Assembly: GCF_001436375.1 (NCBI RefSeq) | Contig: NZ_AZGA01000002.1 | Coordinates: 248,001-312,000, forward strand | Origin: Agrilactobacillus composti DSM 18527 = JCM 14202 | Lineage (GTDB): Bacteria; Bacillota; Bacilli; Lactobacillales; Lactobacillaceae | Length of the DNA: 64,000 bases | Direction of reading: 5' to 3' | In this document: piece by piece, positions 38,583-47,296 of the stretch | Position numbering within the stretch: the stretch's first letter is position 1 | How the letters are laid out: each line of letters starts with the position of its first letter | Position numbers and translations under genes: made by a program | Notes under the pieces: model-generated | Databases searched by the model: none | What the model was told of the DNA's origin: nothing | The model's input: only the letters and a program-made list of their open reading frames with translations

Positions 38583-39161
38583 CTAGCCCACGTTCTTTTT
38601 ATATGTCCGAATCTTTGGGGGTTCATAGTTGGCCATAAACGTCATGATATGGTCTAAGTCATCCGAAAATAGGATCTTCTCCCGGTCTTCAGAGGACAAA
38701 AAAGCTTTTTGGGTCATTTGATCTAGCATGGTTTGCAATGGATCATAATACCCGTGCACGTTGTAAAAAACACAAGGGTTTTCGTTATCCCCTAAGCGGG
38801 CCCAAGAAATAGCTTCGATAATTTCTTCTAAAGTACCCACCCCACCGGGCAGCGCAATACAGCCATCAGATAAAGCCAGCATGCGTTCCTTACGAATGGA
38901 CATATTGGCCACAACTTCTAAATGGGTGACTTGCTTTAAAGCCGCCTGGCGATCCAATAATTCTTGGGGAATCACGCCATAAACTGTTCCCCCTTGTTGC
39001 AAGACGGTATTGGCCAAGACACCCATTAAGCCAAAGCGGCCCCCGCCATAAACCAGGTCTAATTGATGCCGTACCAGCCAGTTGCCTAATGTTTGGGCAC
39101 TTTGTTCATAAATAGGACTATCACCACTAGCAGCCCCGCAATATACTGCAATTTTCTTCAT
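38583..39161 (-). CDS. LOG family nucleotide phosphoribohydrolase
   Basis: A 192-residue Rossmann-fold protein (TIGR00730, Lonely Guy family) with GGGRFGLMG and the signature PGGVGTLEE in CIALPGGVGTLEEIIE. LOG enzymes split N6-modified AMP or other nucleoside monophosphates into base and ribose-5-P; the bacterial substrate is often unknown. It is probably monocistronic. Confidence 0.92.
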   Translation of the reverse strand: MKKIAVYCGAASGDSPIYEQSAQTLGNWLVRHQLDLVYGGGRFGLMGVLANTVLQQGGTVYGVIPQELLDRQAALKQVTHLEVVANMSIRKERMLALSDGCIALPGGVGTLEEIIEAISWARLGDNENPCVFYNVHGYYDPLQTMLDQMTQKAFLSSEDREKILFSDDLDHIMTFMANYEPPKIRTYKKNVG

Positions 39162-39245
39162 ATACGTTCACCTGACTTAAATATAGTTATTGGATTTTAT
39201 TTTACCCCGAAATACGCGGGTATGCCAATTAAAGTTCTCTTGGGT

Positions 39246-39282
39246 CTAAAAAACCTGCCGGCAAGTGTGCTGACAGGTTCAC
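39246..39282 (-). terminator. Terminator of the arg operon
   Basis: AACCTGTCAGC/GCCGGCAGGTT stem followed by a T-run on the minus strand, 9 nt after argF. Confidence 0.9.
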
Positions 39283-39290
39283 TTTAAATA

Positions 39291-40292
39291 TTAAAAGAAT
39301 AAATGACCACTGGTAGCTGCCATGATCGCTTTAATGGCTGGCATCCGGTTATGGGCTTCTTCAAAGACCACAGACGCTGGTGACAAGAATACCTCATCGG
39401 TAATTTCTAAAGCATCCAAATGATATTTTTCGCCAAATTTCTTCCCAGTGGTGGTCTTCAAATCATGGAAAGCCGGCAAACAGTGCATGATGATTGTTTC
39501 TTTTTTGCCGGTAGCCGCCACCAAATCAGCATTGATCTGATAAGGCAACAGCAATTTGATCCGTTCACCATAATCCACATCTTCACCCATGGATACCCAC
39601 ACATCAGTATACAAGGCATCTGCCCCGGCCACGGCGGCCTTGGCGTCATCGGTGATCAACAATTGACTGCCAGTAGTTTTAGCGATGGCTTGAGCTTTTT
39701 GGACAATTTCTTCTTCCGGTTGCCGTGACTTAGGGGCCCCAATATGTATGTTCACCCCTAATAAAGCGCCGGTGATCAACAAAGAATGGGCCACGTTATT
39801 TTTGGCATCCCCTAAATAAGTCAAGGTGAGCTGTTTCAAGGTTTTAAAGTGAGCCTTTAAGGTCATGAAGTCCGCAATCATCTGGGTAGGATGCCATTCA
39901 TCGGTCAAACCATTCCAAACGGGCACGCCACTTTCTTTGGCCAAAGTCTCCACTGTCTCTTGGGCAAAGCCCCGGTACTCGATGCCATCGTACATGCCAC
40001 CTAATACTTTGGCGGTATCGGCCACGGACTCCTTATTGCCCAATTGGATATCGTTGACCCCTAGAAATTCTGGGTGGGCCCCCAAGTCATTAGCAGCAAC
40101 TGTAAACGCTGAGCGGGTCCGGGTTGAAGTCTTCTCGAACAGCAACGCGATATTTTGACCCTTTAAATATTCATGGGGAATATGATTGGCTTTGAGATCA
40201 TCTAAGTGACTGGCAAAATCAATCAAAAACTCTAATTGTTCTCCAGTGAAGTCTAACTCTTTTAAAAAACTTTTACCTTGAAATGGATTCAT
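39291..40292 (-). CDS. argF: Ornithine carbamoyltransferase
   Basis: A 333-residue OTCase making citrulline from ornithine and carbamoyl phosphate. Carbamoyl phosphate motif STRTRSAF and ornithine motif HCLPAFHD are intact. Sequence alone does not fully separate anabolic ArgF from catabolic ArcB, but its last place in argCJBDF, 20 nt overlapping argD, points to biosynthesis. Confidence 0.95.
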   Translation of the reverse strand: MNPFQGKSFLKELDFTGEQLEFLIDFASHLDDLKANHIPHEYLKGQNIALLFEKTSTRTRSAFTVAANDLGAHPEFLGVNDIQLGNKESVADTAKVLGGMYDGIEYRGFAQETVETLAKESGVPVWNGLTDEWHPTQMIADFMTLKAHFKTLKQLTLTYLGDAKNNVAHSLLITGALLGVNIHIGAPKSRQPEEEIVQKAQAIAKTTGSQLLITDDAKAAVAGADALYTDVWVSMGEDVDYGERIKLLLPYQINADLVAATGKKETIIMHCLPAFHDLKTTTGKKFGEKYHLDALEITDEVFLSPASVVFEEAHNRMPAIKAIMAATSGHLFF

Positions 40293-41433
40293 ATGGGACC
40301 TCCTGCAAAACTTGTTTAATTAGGCTAATACCTTGGTGCAATGCTGCTGTTGTAGTCACTAATGGTGGTAACAGGCGTAAGACATTATGTTTAGCCGTTA
40401 GGGTCAATAACCCCACTTTTTGGAGTTGTTGAACCACTTGATCCGCCGACAATTTGTCTGTTAATTGAATCCCAGCCATCAAGCCCAGGCCACTGACAGC
40501 CACCACGTTGGGTAAAGCGGCCAAGTTAGCTTGTAAATCCTGTTGGAATTCTTGACCTTTGGCTTTGATATCCTTTAAAAAGTCAGGGGTCAGTTGTTGT
40601 AAAACCCCTTTAGCCGCGGCCATGGCGATCAAATTACCTCCAAAGGTTGAACCATGACTACCGGGGCCAAAGTCCTTGGCAAAGGCTTTACGGCCAATCA
40701 CTGCCCCCACAGGTATACCGTTGGCCAAAGCCTTGGCTAAGGTCACGATATCCGGATCCAAATTAAACTGTTCATAGGCGAATAAACTACCGGTCCGCCC
40801 CATGCCGGTTTGAACCTCATCAATGATCAATAATACCCCAGTGGCCTGACATTTTTGATTCACAGCCTGTAACCAAGCTGGATCCCCTAAAACGACCCCG
40901 CCTTCCCCTTGAATCACTTCTAAGATCACCGCTGCTAAATCAGGGGTGATCTGAGCTAGGGCTGCCTGTTCATTGTAAGGGGCAAAACTGATGTCCGGAA
41001 CAAAGGGCCCAAAACCGGTTTTAATGGCAGCGTTATCGGTGGCGGATAAAGAACCATAAGTACGGCCGTGAAAGCCATTGGTAAAGGCTAAAATGCCAGC
41101 TTTACCGGTGACTCGGCGGGCCAATTTGATGGCTGCTTCATTGGCTTCTGTACCTGAATTACAAAAGAAGACTTGCTTGTCGGCCGCTCCCACTAACAAA
41201 TGGGCCACTTGGTCCTGCAGGTCATTTTCATAAAGATTGGAAATATGCCAAAGCTTGTCCACTTGATCATGGACCTGGGCCAATAGTGCTGGGTTTTTAT
41301 AACCTAAATTACAAACACCAATGCCACTGGTGAAATCTAAATAAGTTTTGCCATTGGTGGCAGTTAACTGACTGCCTTGACCGGTACTGGGTTCAATTTG
41401 GTAACGTTGATAAGTTGGATACGTATACTTCAT
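40273..41433 (-). CDS. argD: Acetylornithine aminotransferase
   Basis: A 386-residue class III PLP aminotransferase converting N-acetylglutamate semialdehyde to N-acetylornithine. [31 protein letters not shown] and the PLP lysine in [14 protein letters not shown] are intact. Fourth step of the pathway encoded here. Confidence 0.96.
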   Translation of the reverse strand: MKYTYPTYQRYQIEPSTGQGSQLTATNGKTYLDFTSGIGVCNLGYKNPALLAQVHDQVDKLWHISNLYENDLQDQVAHLLVGAADKQVFFCNSGTEANEAAIKLARRVTGKAGILAFTNGFHGRTYGSLSATDNAAIKTGFGPFVPDISFAPYNEQAALAQITPDLAAVILEVIQGEGGVVLGDPAWLQAVNQKCQATGVLLIIDEVQTGMGRTGSLFAYEQFNLDPDIVTLAKALANGIPVGAVIGRKAFAKDFGPGSHGSTFGGNLIAMAAAKGVLQQLTPDFLKDIKAKGQEFQQDLQANLAALPNVVAVSGLGLMAGIQLTDKLSADQVVQQLQKVGLLTLTAKHNVLRLLPPLVTTTAALHQGISLIKQVLQEVPYESISR

Positions 41434-41456
41434 TTAAAGAGCTCCTTGCATTTTTA

Positions 41457-42197
41457 TTAAAGTAAAACTAAGGTACCGGGTTTACTGATATCATTTAAAA
41501 TTTCGACTTGTTGCACCCCGGCTTTGATGGCTTTATAAGCAGCGGTAACTTTAGGCACCATCCCGCTGGTTAAAATATCACCATCGATCAGGCGCTGAAT
41601 TTGGGCTTCATGGACATTTGGCATCACGTGGCCGTAATACATCAAGCCGGGGACGTCAGTGACTAAAATCAAGCGGTTAACCTGCAATGTTTGGGCCACA
41701 AAAGCCGCCATGCTATCCGCATTGACGTTTAACCAAGTGCCGGTGGTGGTTTGGCATAGGGGGCCAAAGATCACAATCTTACCGGCATCAATGGCTGCCA
41801 AAGTGCTGGCGGGGATTTCTGTGGGTGTGCCCACGAAACCAAAATCTTGTTGATTTAAGAATTCCCCTAGTACTGGCTGGGCTTGGGGTAAGTTGGCCCC
41901 AACGGCATCTAAGCCATGGTCAGCCATTAACTTTAGGAGTTTAGGTTGGATCGTATTGATCACCAAATTCTGGGTGATGGCCATGGTCTGGGCATCGGTG
42001 ACCCGGATCCCTTGGCGTTTCACCACGGACAGGCCTTTTGCTTCACAAGCTGCTGAAATCATTGGCCCGCCACCATGTACGAGCACAATGTGAACATCTT
42101 GGTTTTGCAGAGTTCGTAAACGTTGGAAAAATTTCTCATCCATTTGACTGATTGCATTGCCGCCGACTTTTATCACGATTGTTTCGCACATGGTCAT
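41457..42197 (-). CDS. argB: Acetylglutamate kinase
   Basis: A 246-residue amino acid kinase phosphorylating N-acetylglutamate. VIKVGGNAI and LVHGGGPMISAACEAKGL are typical; it lacks the N-terminal helix of arginine-inhibited hexameric forms, suggesting control is mainly transcriptional. Either of two ATGs six bases apart may be used; the second (42191) has the better spacing to GGAG. Confidence 0.95.
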   Translation of the reverse strand: MTMCETIVIKVGGNAISQMDEKFFQRLRTLQNQDVHIVLVHGGGPMISAACEAKGLSVVKRQGIRVTDAQTMAITQNLVINTIQPKLLKLMADHGLDAVGANLPQAQPVLGEFLNQQDFGFVGTPTEIPASTLAAIDAGKIVIFGPLCQTTTGTWLNVNADSMAAFVAQTLQVNRLILVTDVPGLMYYGHVMPNVHEAQIQRLIDGDILTSGMVPKVTAAYKAIKAGVQQVEILNDISKPGTLVLL

Positions 42198-42246
42198 TAT
42201 CTCCTTTGATTTCTTAGATTATTTTTAAATTGTCTGCTACTTTGAT

Positions 42247-43461
42247 TTAAGTATGATAGCTGGCATTAATTTTCACATAGTTGTAAGTTAAATCACAGCC
42301 CCAGGCTTGGCCATTGGCTAAACCGGCGTTTAAATCCACGTCGATTTGAATAGTTTTCTTACCCATCGATGCGGCTAATTTAGCTTCGGGTGTAGCGGCA
42401 GCGTGGCTATCTTCAACTAAGGGCAATTGATTGAGCCAAACACTGAGATGGGCCACATCAACTTTGGCCTGGGTTTGGCCAATGGCGGCCACGATTCGGC
42501 CCCAGTTAGGATCCTTGCCAAAAATGGCTGATTTCACCAGGTTGGAGCCAACAATGGCTTTAGCAACTTGTTGGGCTTCTTTGGTGGTAGCGGCATGGGC
42601 CACGTTGACTTCCACTAACTTGGTGGCACCTTCTCCGTCTCCAGCGATGTGTTGGGCCAAGTAAGCCATCACCGCATGAAAAGCACTGGCAAATTTGTCA
42701 TAATCTTTGGTGTCGGTTTGAATCTCTAAATTATCAGCTAAGCCATTGGCTAAAGTGACCACCATGTCATTGGTGGAAGTATCCCCATCCACCGTGATTT
42801 GGTTGAACGTTGATTCGGTTTGATCACTGAGCAGGGTTTGCAAAGCTTCGTGGCTAATGGCAGCATCGGTGGTGATAAAGCCTAACATGGTGCACATGTT
42901 GGGATGGATCATCCCAGAACCTTTGCAAAAGCCACTGATCGTCACGACTTGGCCGTTTAAATGTAATTGCACGGTGATGGTCTTGGCTTTGGTATCGGTG
43001 GTTAAAACGGCTTTGGTGACTTTGTCATTTTTAGTCAGTTGCAACTGGGCGATTCCAGCGGCAATTTTATCCATGGGTAGTTGGGCCCCGATGAGCCCGG
43101 TGGAGGCAATGCCAATTAAGCTGGGATCAATGTTTAAGGCGGCGGCGGCTAATGCTTGGGTCTTAGCCGCATTTTGAAAGCCCTCTTCACCGGTACAAGA
43201 ATTGGCAATGGCACTATTTAAAACCAGTGCCTGGAGTTGATGATTTTCTTTGATCAACTGCTGGGTGATCGTGGTAGGAGCAGCTTTAAACTGATTGGTG
43301 GTATAAACCCCAGCAGCAGTGGCTGGTACGGCAGAATATAACCAACCCATGTCGAGTTTTTCGTGTTTCAAACCAGCATGCAGGCCATCACTATAAAAAC
43401 CAGCGGGCCAAGTGAATTCAATTTTTTCATACATCTTAGTGGTGGGTGCCATAACTTTCAT
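42247..43461 (-). CDS. argJ: Glutamate N-acetyltransferase/acetylornithine transferase ArgJ
   Basis: A 404-residue ArgJ, which recycles the acetyl group from acetylornithine to glutamate; this removes the need for argA/argE. Self-cleavage is expected before Thr191 in KGSGMIHPNMCTMLGF: the residue before the threonine is Cys where most ArgJ have Ala. GDTSTNDM and the C-terminal DLTYNYVKINASYHT are typical. Confidence 0.95.
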   Translation of the reverse strand: MKVMAPTTKMYEKIEFTWPAGFYSDGLHAGLKHEKLDMGWLYSAVPATAAGVYTTNQFKAAPTTITQQLIKENHQLQALVLNSAIANSCTGEEGFQNAAKTQALAAAALNIDPSLIGIASTGLIGAQLPMDKIAAGIAQLQLTKNDKVTKAVLTTDTKAKTITVQLHLNGQVVTISGFCKGSGMIHPNMCTMLGFITTDAAISHEALQTLLSDQTESTFNQITVDGDTSTNDMVVTLANGLADNLEIQTDTKDYDKFASAFHAVMAYLAQHIAGDGEGATKLVEVNVAHAATTKEAQQVAKAIVGSNLVKSAIFGKDPNWGRIVAAIGQTQAKVDVAHLSVWLNQLPLVEDSHAAATPEAKLAASMGKKTIQIDVDLNAGLANGQAWGCDLTYNYVKINASYHT

Positions 43462-43474
43462 AATAGATAGCCTC

Positions 43475-44500
43475 CTAAAAGCCTAATGTGGTTGTGGGCA
43501 GTGCCGTGGTTTCGGGATAATCAAATAATTTATTAAAATTCTGAACAGCTTGACCCGCAGCGCCTTTGAGCAAGTTATCAATGACACTGACGATCACGAC
43601 TGTTTTGGTAGCGGGGTTATAACTGACACCAATATCACAATTGTTTGTGCCCACCACCCGCTTTAAATCGGGCATCTCCGTGGCCGAAACGTGGATAAAG
43701 GGTTTATCTTGATACTGCGTTTCATATAAGGCTTGCACCTGGTCCGTGGTCAAGTCGGCAGTGGCTTTGGCATAAATCGTGGCCATGATCCCTCGATCCA
43801 CCGGGATCAACGTGGTACTAAATTGAATCGCCTTTAAATCTGAATTAAATTTCTGTAATTCTTGAACGATTTCTGGAATATGTTGATGTTCATTGAGTTT
43901 ATACATTTGTAAGTTCTCGTTGATATGCACGAAATGAGAACTGTCAGTAGCTTTCTTGCCTGCCCCTGACAACCCCGACTTGGCATCCACGATGATGCTG
44001 TCTAGATCAATGACCCCGCTTTGCAGCAAAGGCGCAGTGCCCAAAATCGTGGCGGTGGCATAACAGCCGGGATTGGCAATGTAGTGGCTGGTGGGATTTT
44101 CAAATTCAGCGAGCCCGTAAGTGGCCTTGGCTAAATCAGCCGCTGGTGCCGCCGGTTTGTGATACCACTTAGTGTAACTTGCCGGGTCCTTTAAGCGATA
44201 ATCCCCGGATAAATCAATCACCGGAAAATCGGCGGCGATAAAGGGCTTAGCCAATTGACTGGTGACCCCCGCCGGTGTGGCGAAGAAAATCACATCGTCT
44301 TTAGCCATGATGGTGGCCGGATCAAAAGCGGTTATTTTAGTATGAATATTCAAAGCGGCGATATCTAATGTTTGCTCTGCCTCAGTGTCACGTCGCAGAT
44401 GTCCATAGAGGTCAATCCCCTCAACACCGGGATGATTTAATAATAATTGATATAATGCCTGACCACTATAGCCACTGACACCAACTAAAGCAATATACAT
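43475..44500 (-). CDS. argC: N-acetyl-gamma-glutamyl-phosphate reductase
   Basis: A 341-residue reductase; NADP loop GVSGYSGQAL and catalytic cysteine in NPGCYATATILG. First gene of argCJBDF, with GAGGTG before the ATG and an arginine-type control region upstream. argG and argH are not in the window. Confidence 0.96.
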   Translation of the reverse strand: MYIALVGVSGYSGQALYQLLLNHPGVEGIDLYGHLRRDTEAEQTLDIAALNIHTKITAFDPATIMAKDDVIFFATPAGVTSQLAKPFIAADFPVIDLSGDYRLKDPASYTKWYHKPAAPAADLAKATYGLAEFENPTSHYIANPGCYATATILGTAPLLQSGVIDLDSIIVDAKSGLSGAGKKATDSSHFVHINENLQMYKLNEHQHIPEIVQELQKFNSDLKAIQFSTTLIPVDRGIMATIYAKATADLTTDQVQALYETQYQDKPFIHVSATEMPDLKRVVGTNNCDIGVSYNPATKTVVIVSVIDNLLKGAAGQAVQNFNKLFDYPETTALPTTTLGF

Positions 44501-44509
44501 GTTAGCACC

Positions 44510-44636
44510 TCTTTATTCATGAAAATGAATATTTATTTGATGTTCATTAGAATACACTCATTTTCTGACAAATGCAAGCCTTTTTTCATTTTTTTGTATA
44601 TATTATTAGGTTTATACATTTAAATTGAATATATAT
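44510..44636 (-). promoter_or_regulatory. arg promoter with ArgR (ARG) boxes
   Basis: Minus strand -35 TTGCAT (44572-44577), 17-nt spacer, -10 TATTCT (44549-44554). A/T-rich, partly palindromic ARG-box-like elements lie over the start (TTCATGAAAATGAATA and TGAATATTTATTTGATG, 44516-44542) and upstream (TATACATTTAAATTGAATA, 44613-44631). The placement fits arginine-dependent repression by ArgR. Confidence 0.7.
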
Positions 44637-44661
44637 ACCATTATGCAGCTAAAAATCGAAT

Positions 44662-44698
44662 AAAAAAAGCCCCCTGCAACTTTCAAATTGCAGAGAAC
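44662..44698 (-). terminator. Terminator of the Ser-rich surface protein gene
   Basis: CTGCAA-tttgaaag-TTGCAG stem, extended by G-U pairs, followed by GGGGC and seven T on the minus strand. Confidence 0.85.
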
Positions 44699-44711
44699 CT
44701 AAGTTAGGCGA

Positions 44712-45602
44712 TTATTGGTCATCTGGGGCATGATGTTTAAAATACAAGCGGATGCCCACAAAGACGACGGCTAAAACCGCCTCAACAATCAACAGGATTT
44801 CAATCACTAAGTCCCCTTTACGGACAATACTGGCTCTTGTAATGCGCCGATTGCCTAAAGCGAAGACGCTGCTGGAACTATCTTTTCTGCGGGAATTGGC
44901 TTTGGCGGCACTGCTGGCCAGTTCAGGGGCGACTTCATAATGCATATTATGATCTGGGTTCACGGCGACTTGGTTAGCCGATTTAGGACTAGTGTCGCTT
45001 TTATCCGACCCGGATTTAGGGTCATTCATGGCGATATCCTTATCCACTTCATAAGGCATGTAATTTTTATCTTGGCCCTGTTTATCATTAGCAGGCCGAT
45101 TTTGATTTTGGGATTGAACAGCATCGGAAACTGCCGCATTTTGAGCAGAATTACTCTGGTTCGTGCTGGTTGTGGGTTGGCTAGTGGCTGTACTATTATT
45201 GCCACCGGTTGTTCCACCAGTACTTGGGGCTGTTGTATTACCCCCTTGATTACCACTATTACCGCCACCAGTGCTAGTCGAACCAGTACTGGTGGTCGTA
45301 CTGCTGCTGGAACTGCTACTAGGTGTTGAACTAGCACTATCACTGGTAGAACTACTTTGAGAACTGCTGGAACTTTGACTGCTGGAACTGCTAGAACCTG
45401 ATTGGCTAAAGTCAGAAGATATGGTCCATGGTGCTGGTGTGGCCGTATTTTGTGGTTGACCACTAATAGGCAAAGGTAGTGTCATCGGATCCTCATTTGC
45501 CGCTTGGACATTTTGGCTGCTGCCATTAAAGACAGCGATACTACCCGCCAGACAAAGCAATGCCAGCCAGATACCGCGGATGAGACGAGATGCTCTTGGC
45601 AC
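44712..45602 (-). CDS. Ser/Thr/Asn-rich membrane-anchored surface protein
   Basis: A 296-residue protein: N-terminal signal (IRGIWLALLCLAGSIAVF, cleavage likely after VQA near 34), a low-complexity Ser/Thr/Gly/Asn-rich stalk (~66-165), an acidic Asp/Lys/Pro segment, and a C-terminal membrane helix (LVIEILLIVEAVLAVVFVGI) with a short KHHAPDDQ tail. There is no LPXTG motif, so it should be held by the helix rather than sortase. The stalk resembles glycosylated serine-rich regions. GTG start. Confidence 0.75.
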   Translation of the reverse strand: MPRASRLIRGIWLALLCLAGSIAVFNGSSQNVQAANEDPMTLPLPISGQPQNTATPAPWTISSDFSQSGSSSSSSQSSSSSQSSSTSDSASSTPSSSSSSSTTTSTGSTSTGGGNSGNQGGNTTAPSTGGTTGGNNSTATSQPTTSTNQSNSAQNAAVSDAVQSQNQNRPANDKQGQDKNYMPYEVDKDIAMNDPKSGSDKSDTSPKSANQVAVNPDHNMHYEVAPELASSAAKANSRRKDSSSSVFALGNRRITRASIVRKGDLVIEILLIVEAVLAVVFVGIRLYFKHHAPDDQ

Positions 45603-45965
45603 TATTTTCCCCTTCTTTCATGTCAAGTTTTGCAAACTAAACGCTATGATTAAGTGGCTAATCCCACTGAATGTCATTGTAATTTCTAAAATTGCTAGAC
45701 GCTTACATTTAGAAGATACATAGACTATGATACCACGATATGGGTTTTATTTCAGATATGTTACAAAAATAATACCTTCTATTACTAATGTGTCACTGTC
45801 AAAACAATTTTTTAAAAAAAGGTTAAGCTCCCATCCCCATTTTTGCCGGGGATAAATTGTCACAACATGACTTGCTAAATGTTTTTTTACAGACTACAAT
45901 AAAATTATGTGAAATTTTTATCAATCCATGTTCGCCAAAATTTATTTTACTAGGAGTCGATACAT
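45603..45965. other. Intergenic control region between the surface protein and fprA
   Basis: 363 nt with no supported gene. It holds the fprA promoter (45872-45900) and, just before it, an ATCCCC/GGGGAT hairpin (45832-45852) not followed by a plus-strand T-run, so perhaps regulatory rather than a terminator. The rest is AT-rich. Confidence 0.55.
45872..45900 (+). promoter_or_regulatory. fprA promoter
   Basis: -35 TTGCTA (45872-45877) and -10 TACAAT (45895-45900), 17-nt spacer, 65 nt before the start. Confidence 0.65.
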
Positions 45966-47189
45966 ATGGAAACTGTACAACCTGTTAGCAACAGCATTCA
46001 ATTCATTGGCTGTAATGATCGCCGCTTGGAACGTTTTGAAAACTTATTCCCCCTACCTAATGGGATGAGTTATAATTCATTTTTCATTGATGACACCAAA
46101 ACGGCCATCTTAGATACAGTGGATTCAAGTGTGACCTTGCAGTATTTGGAAAATGTCAAATACGTCCTGAAGGGGCGGGATTTAGATTACTTGATCATCA
46201 ACCACATGGAACCGGATCACTGTGCCAACATCGTGGAATTAGCCAAACTTTATCCCAATATGAAGGTGGTGGGCAATGCCACGACCTTTGAATTCTTTGA
46301 ACATTTCTACCCTAACTTTGACCTGAAACCAAATTACTATTTGGTCAAAAATAAAGATGAACTTTCTTTAGGGCAACACACGCTCCAATTTGTTTTTGCC
46401 CCCATGGTTCACTGGCCTGAAGTTATGTTTACTTATGAACAATCTGAAAAGATTTTGTTCTCCGCGGATGCCTTTGGGACTTTTGGCGCAATGAATGGCA
46501 ATTTGTTCACGGATGAAATGGATTACGGGGAATATTATGGGGATGCCTGCCGCCGGTATTATGCCAATATCGTGGGTAAATATGGCAAACAAACCACCCG
46601 GGCCATGAAACAAGTGGCCAAGCTGGACGTCGCCATGATTGCCCCACTCCATGGCCCAATTTGGCGGAGTAACTTAACCTATATCTTAGACCGTTATCAA
46701 AAATGGGCCAGCTATACCCCCGAAAAACCGGGCGTCGTTATTCCTTATGGCTCAGCCTATGGCAATACGGCTTCTGCCGTGGATTATCTGGCCGCTGAAT
46801 TATCCAAGCGCGGCGTTGAAGATATTCGAATCTATGATGTGGCCAAGACCCATCCTTCTTATATAATTGCAGATATCTTTAAATACAGTCACGTTGTCTT
46901 TGCTTCTATCACTTACAACTCTGCCATTTTTCCAGCTATGCAAAGCTTCTTAGATGAAATGGCCCAATTGATGATCAAAAACCGCCAGTACGCCTTGATC
47001 GGTAACGGCAGCTGGTCACCCATGTCTTCCAAGTTAATGGGTGAATTCATGGCTAACCAAAGTGGCTGGACTAATTTAGCCGACACCATCACCTTACGCA
47101 CCACCATGGCTGAAGATCAAAAAGTCACTTTAAACGCCTTGGCTGATACCATTGCCCAATCCATCAAAGCTGAAACTGTTACCAATTAG
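45966..47189 (+). CDS. fprA: FprA-type A flavoprotein (flavo-diiron protein)
   Basis: A 407-residue flavo-diiron protein: an N-terminal metallo-beta-lactamase domain with diiron ligands (HMEPDHCANIVEL for H-x-E-x-D-H; further H at VHWPEVM and D in FSADAFGTFG; H in PLHGPIW) and a C-terminal flavodoxin domain (IPYGSAYGNTASAVDYLA, ~255-400). Such enzymes reduce O2 to water or NO to N2O. No rubredoxin domain is fused. In an aerotolerant fermenter an oxygen-scavenging role is likely. Confidence 0.92.
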   Translation: METVQPVSNSIQFIGCNDRRLERFENLFPLPNGMSYNSFFIDDTKTAILDTVDSSVTLQYLENVKYVLKGRDLDYLIINHMEPDHCANIVELAKLYPNMKVVGNATTFEFFEHFYPNFDLKPNYYLVKNKDELSLGQHTLQFVFAPMVHWPEVMFTYEQSEKILFSADAFGTFGAMNGNLFTDEMDYGEYYGDACRRYYANIVGKYGKQTTRAMKQVAKLDVAMIAPLHGPIWRSNLTYILDRYQKWASYTPEKPGVVIPYGSAYGNTASAVDYLAAELSKRGVEDIRIYDVAKTHPSYIIADIFKYSHVVFASITYNSAIFPAMQSFLDEMAQLMIKNRQYALIGNGSWSPMSSKLMGEFMANQSGWTNLADTITLRTTMAEDQKVTLNALADTIAQSIKAETVTN

Positions 47190-47245
47190 CCTTTACTTGA
47201 ACAGTTTTCAAAAAAGTGACACAATTGCTTCATTATAATAGAATC

Positions 47246-47292
47246 AAAAAAAGAAGTTTGAAGCCCAAGATTGGACATTCAAACTTCTTTTT
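47246..47292. terminator. Bidirectional terminator between fprA and the ABC exporter
   Basis: AAAGAAGTTTGAA paired with TTCAAACTTCTTT around a 15-nt loop, with A/T runs on both sides. Confidence 0.9.
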
Positions 47293-47296
47293 GGTC

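Noticed and set aside
45300-45420. Repetitive sequence resembling a short tandem repeat or CRISPR array
   Set aside because: It is the serine-codon-rich stalk of the surface protein; units are irregular and there are no spacers.
45026-45463. 145-codon antisense-phase frame inside the Ser-rich gene
   Set aside because: A shadow of biased serine codons, hydrophobic by composition, with no ribosome site.
45832-45852. Hairpin before fprA as a terminator
   Set aside because: No T-run follows on the plus strand, and on the minus strand the T-run is too far away.
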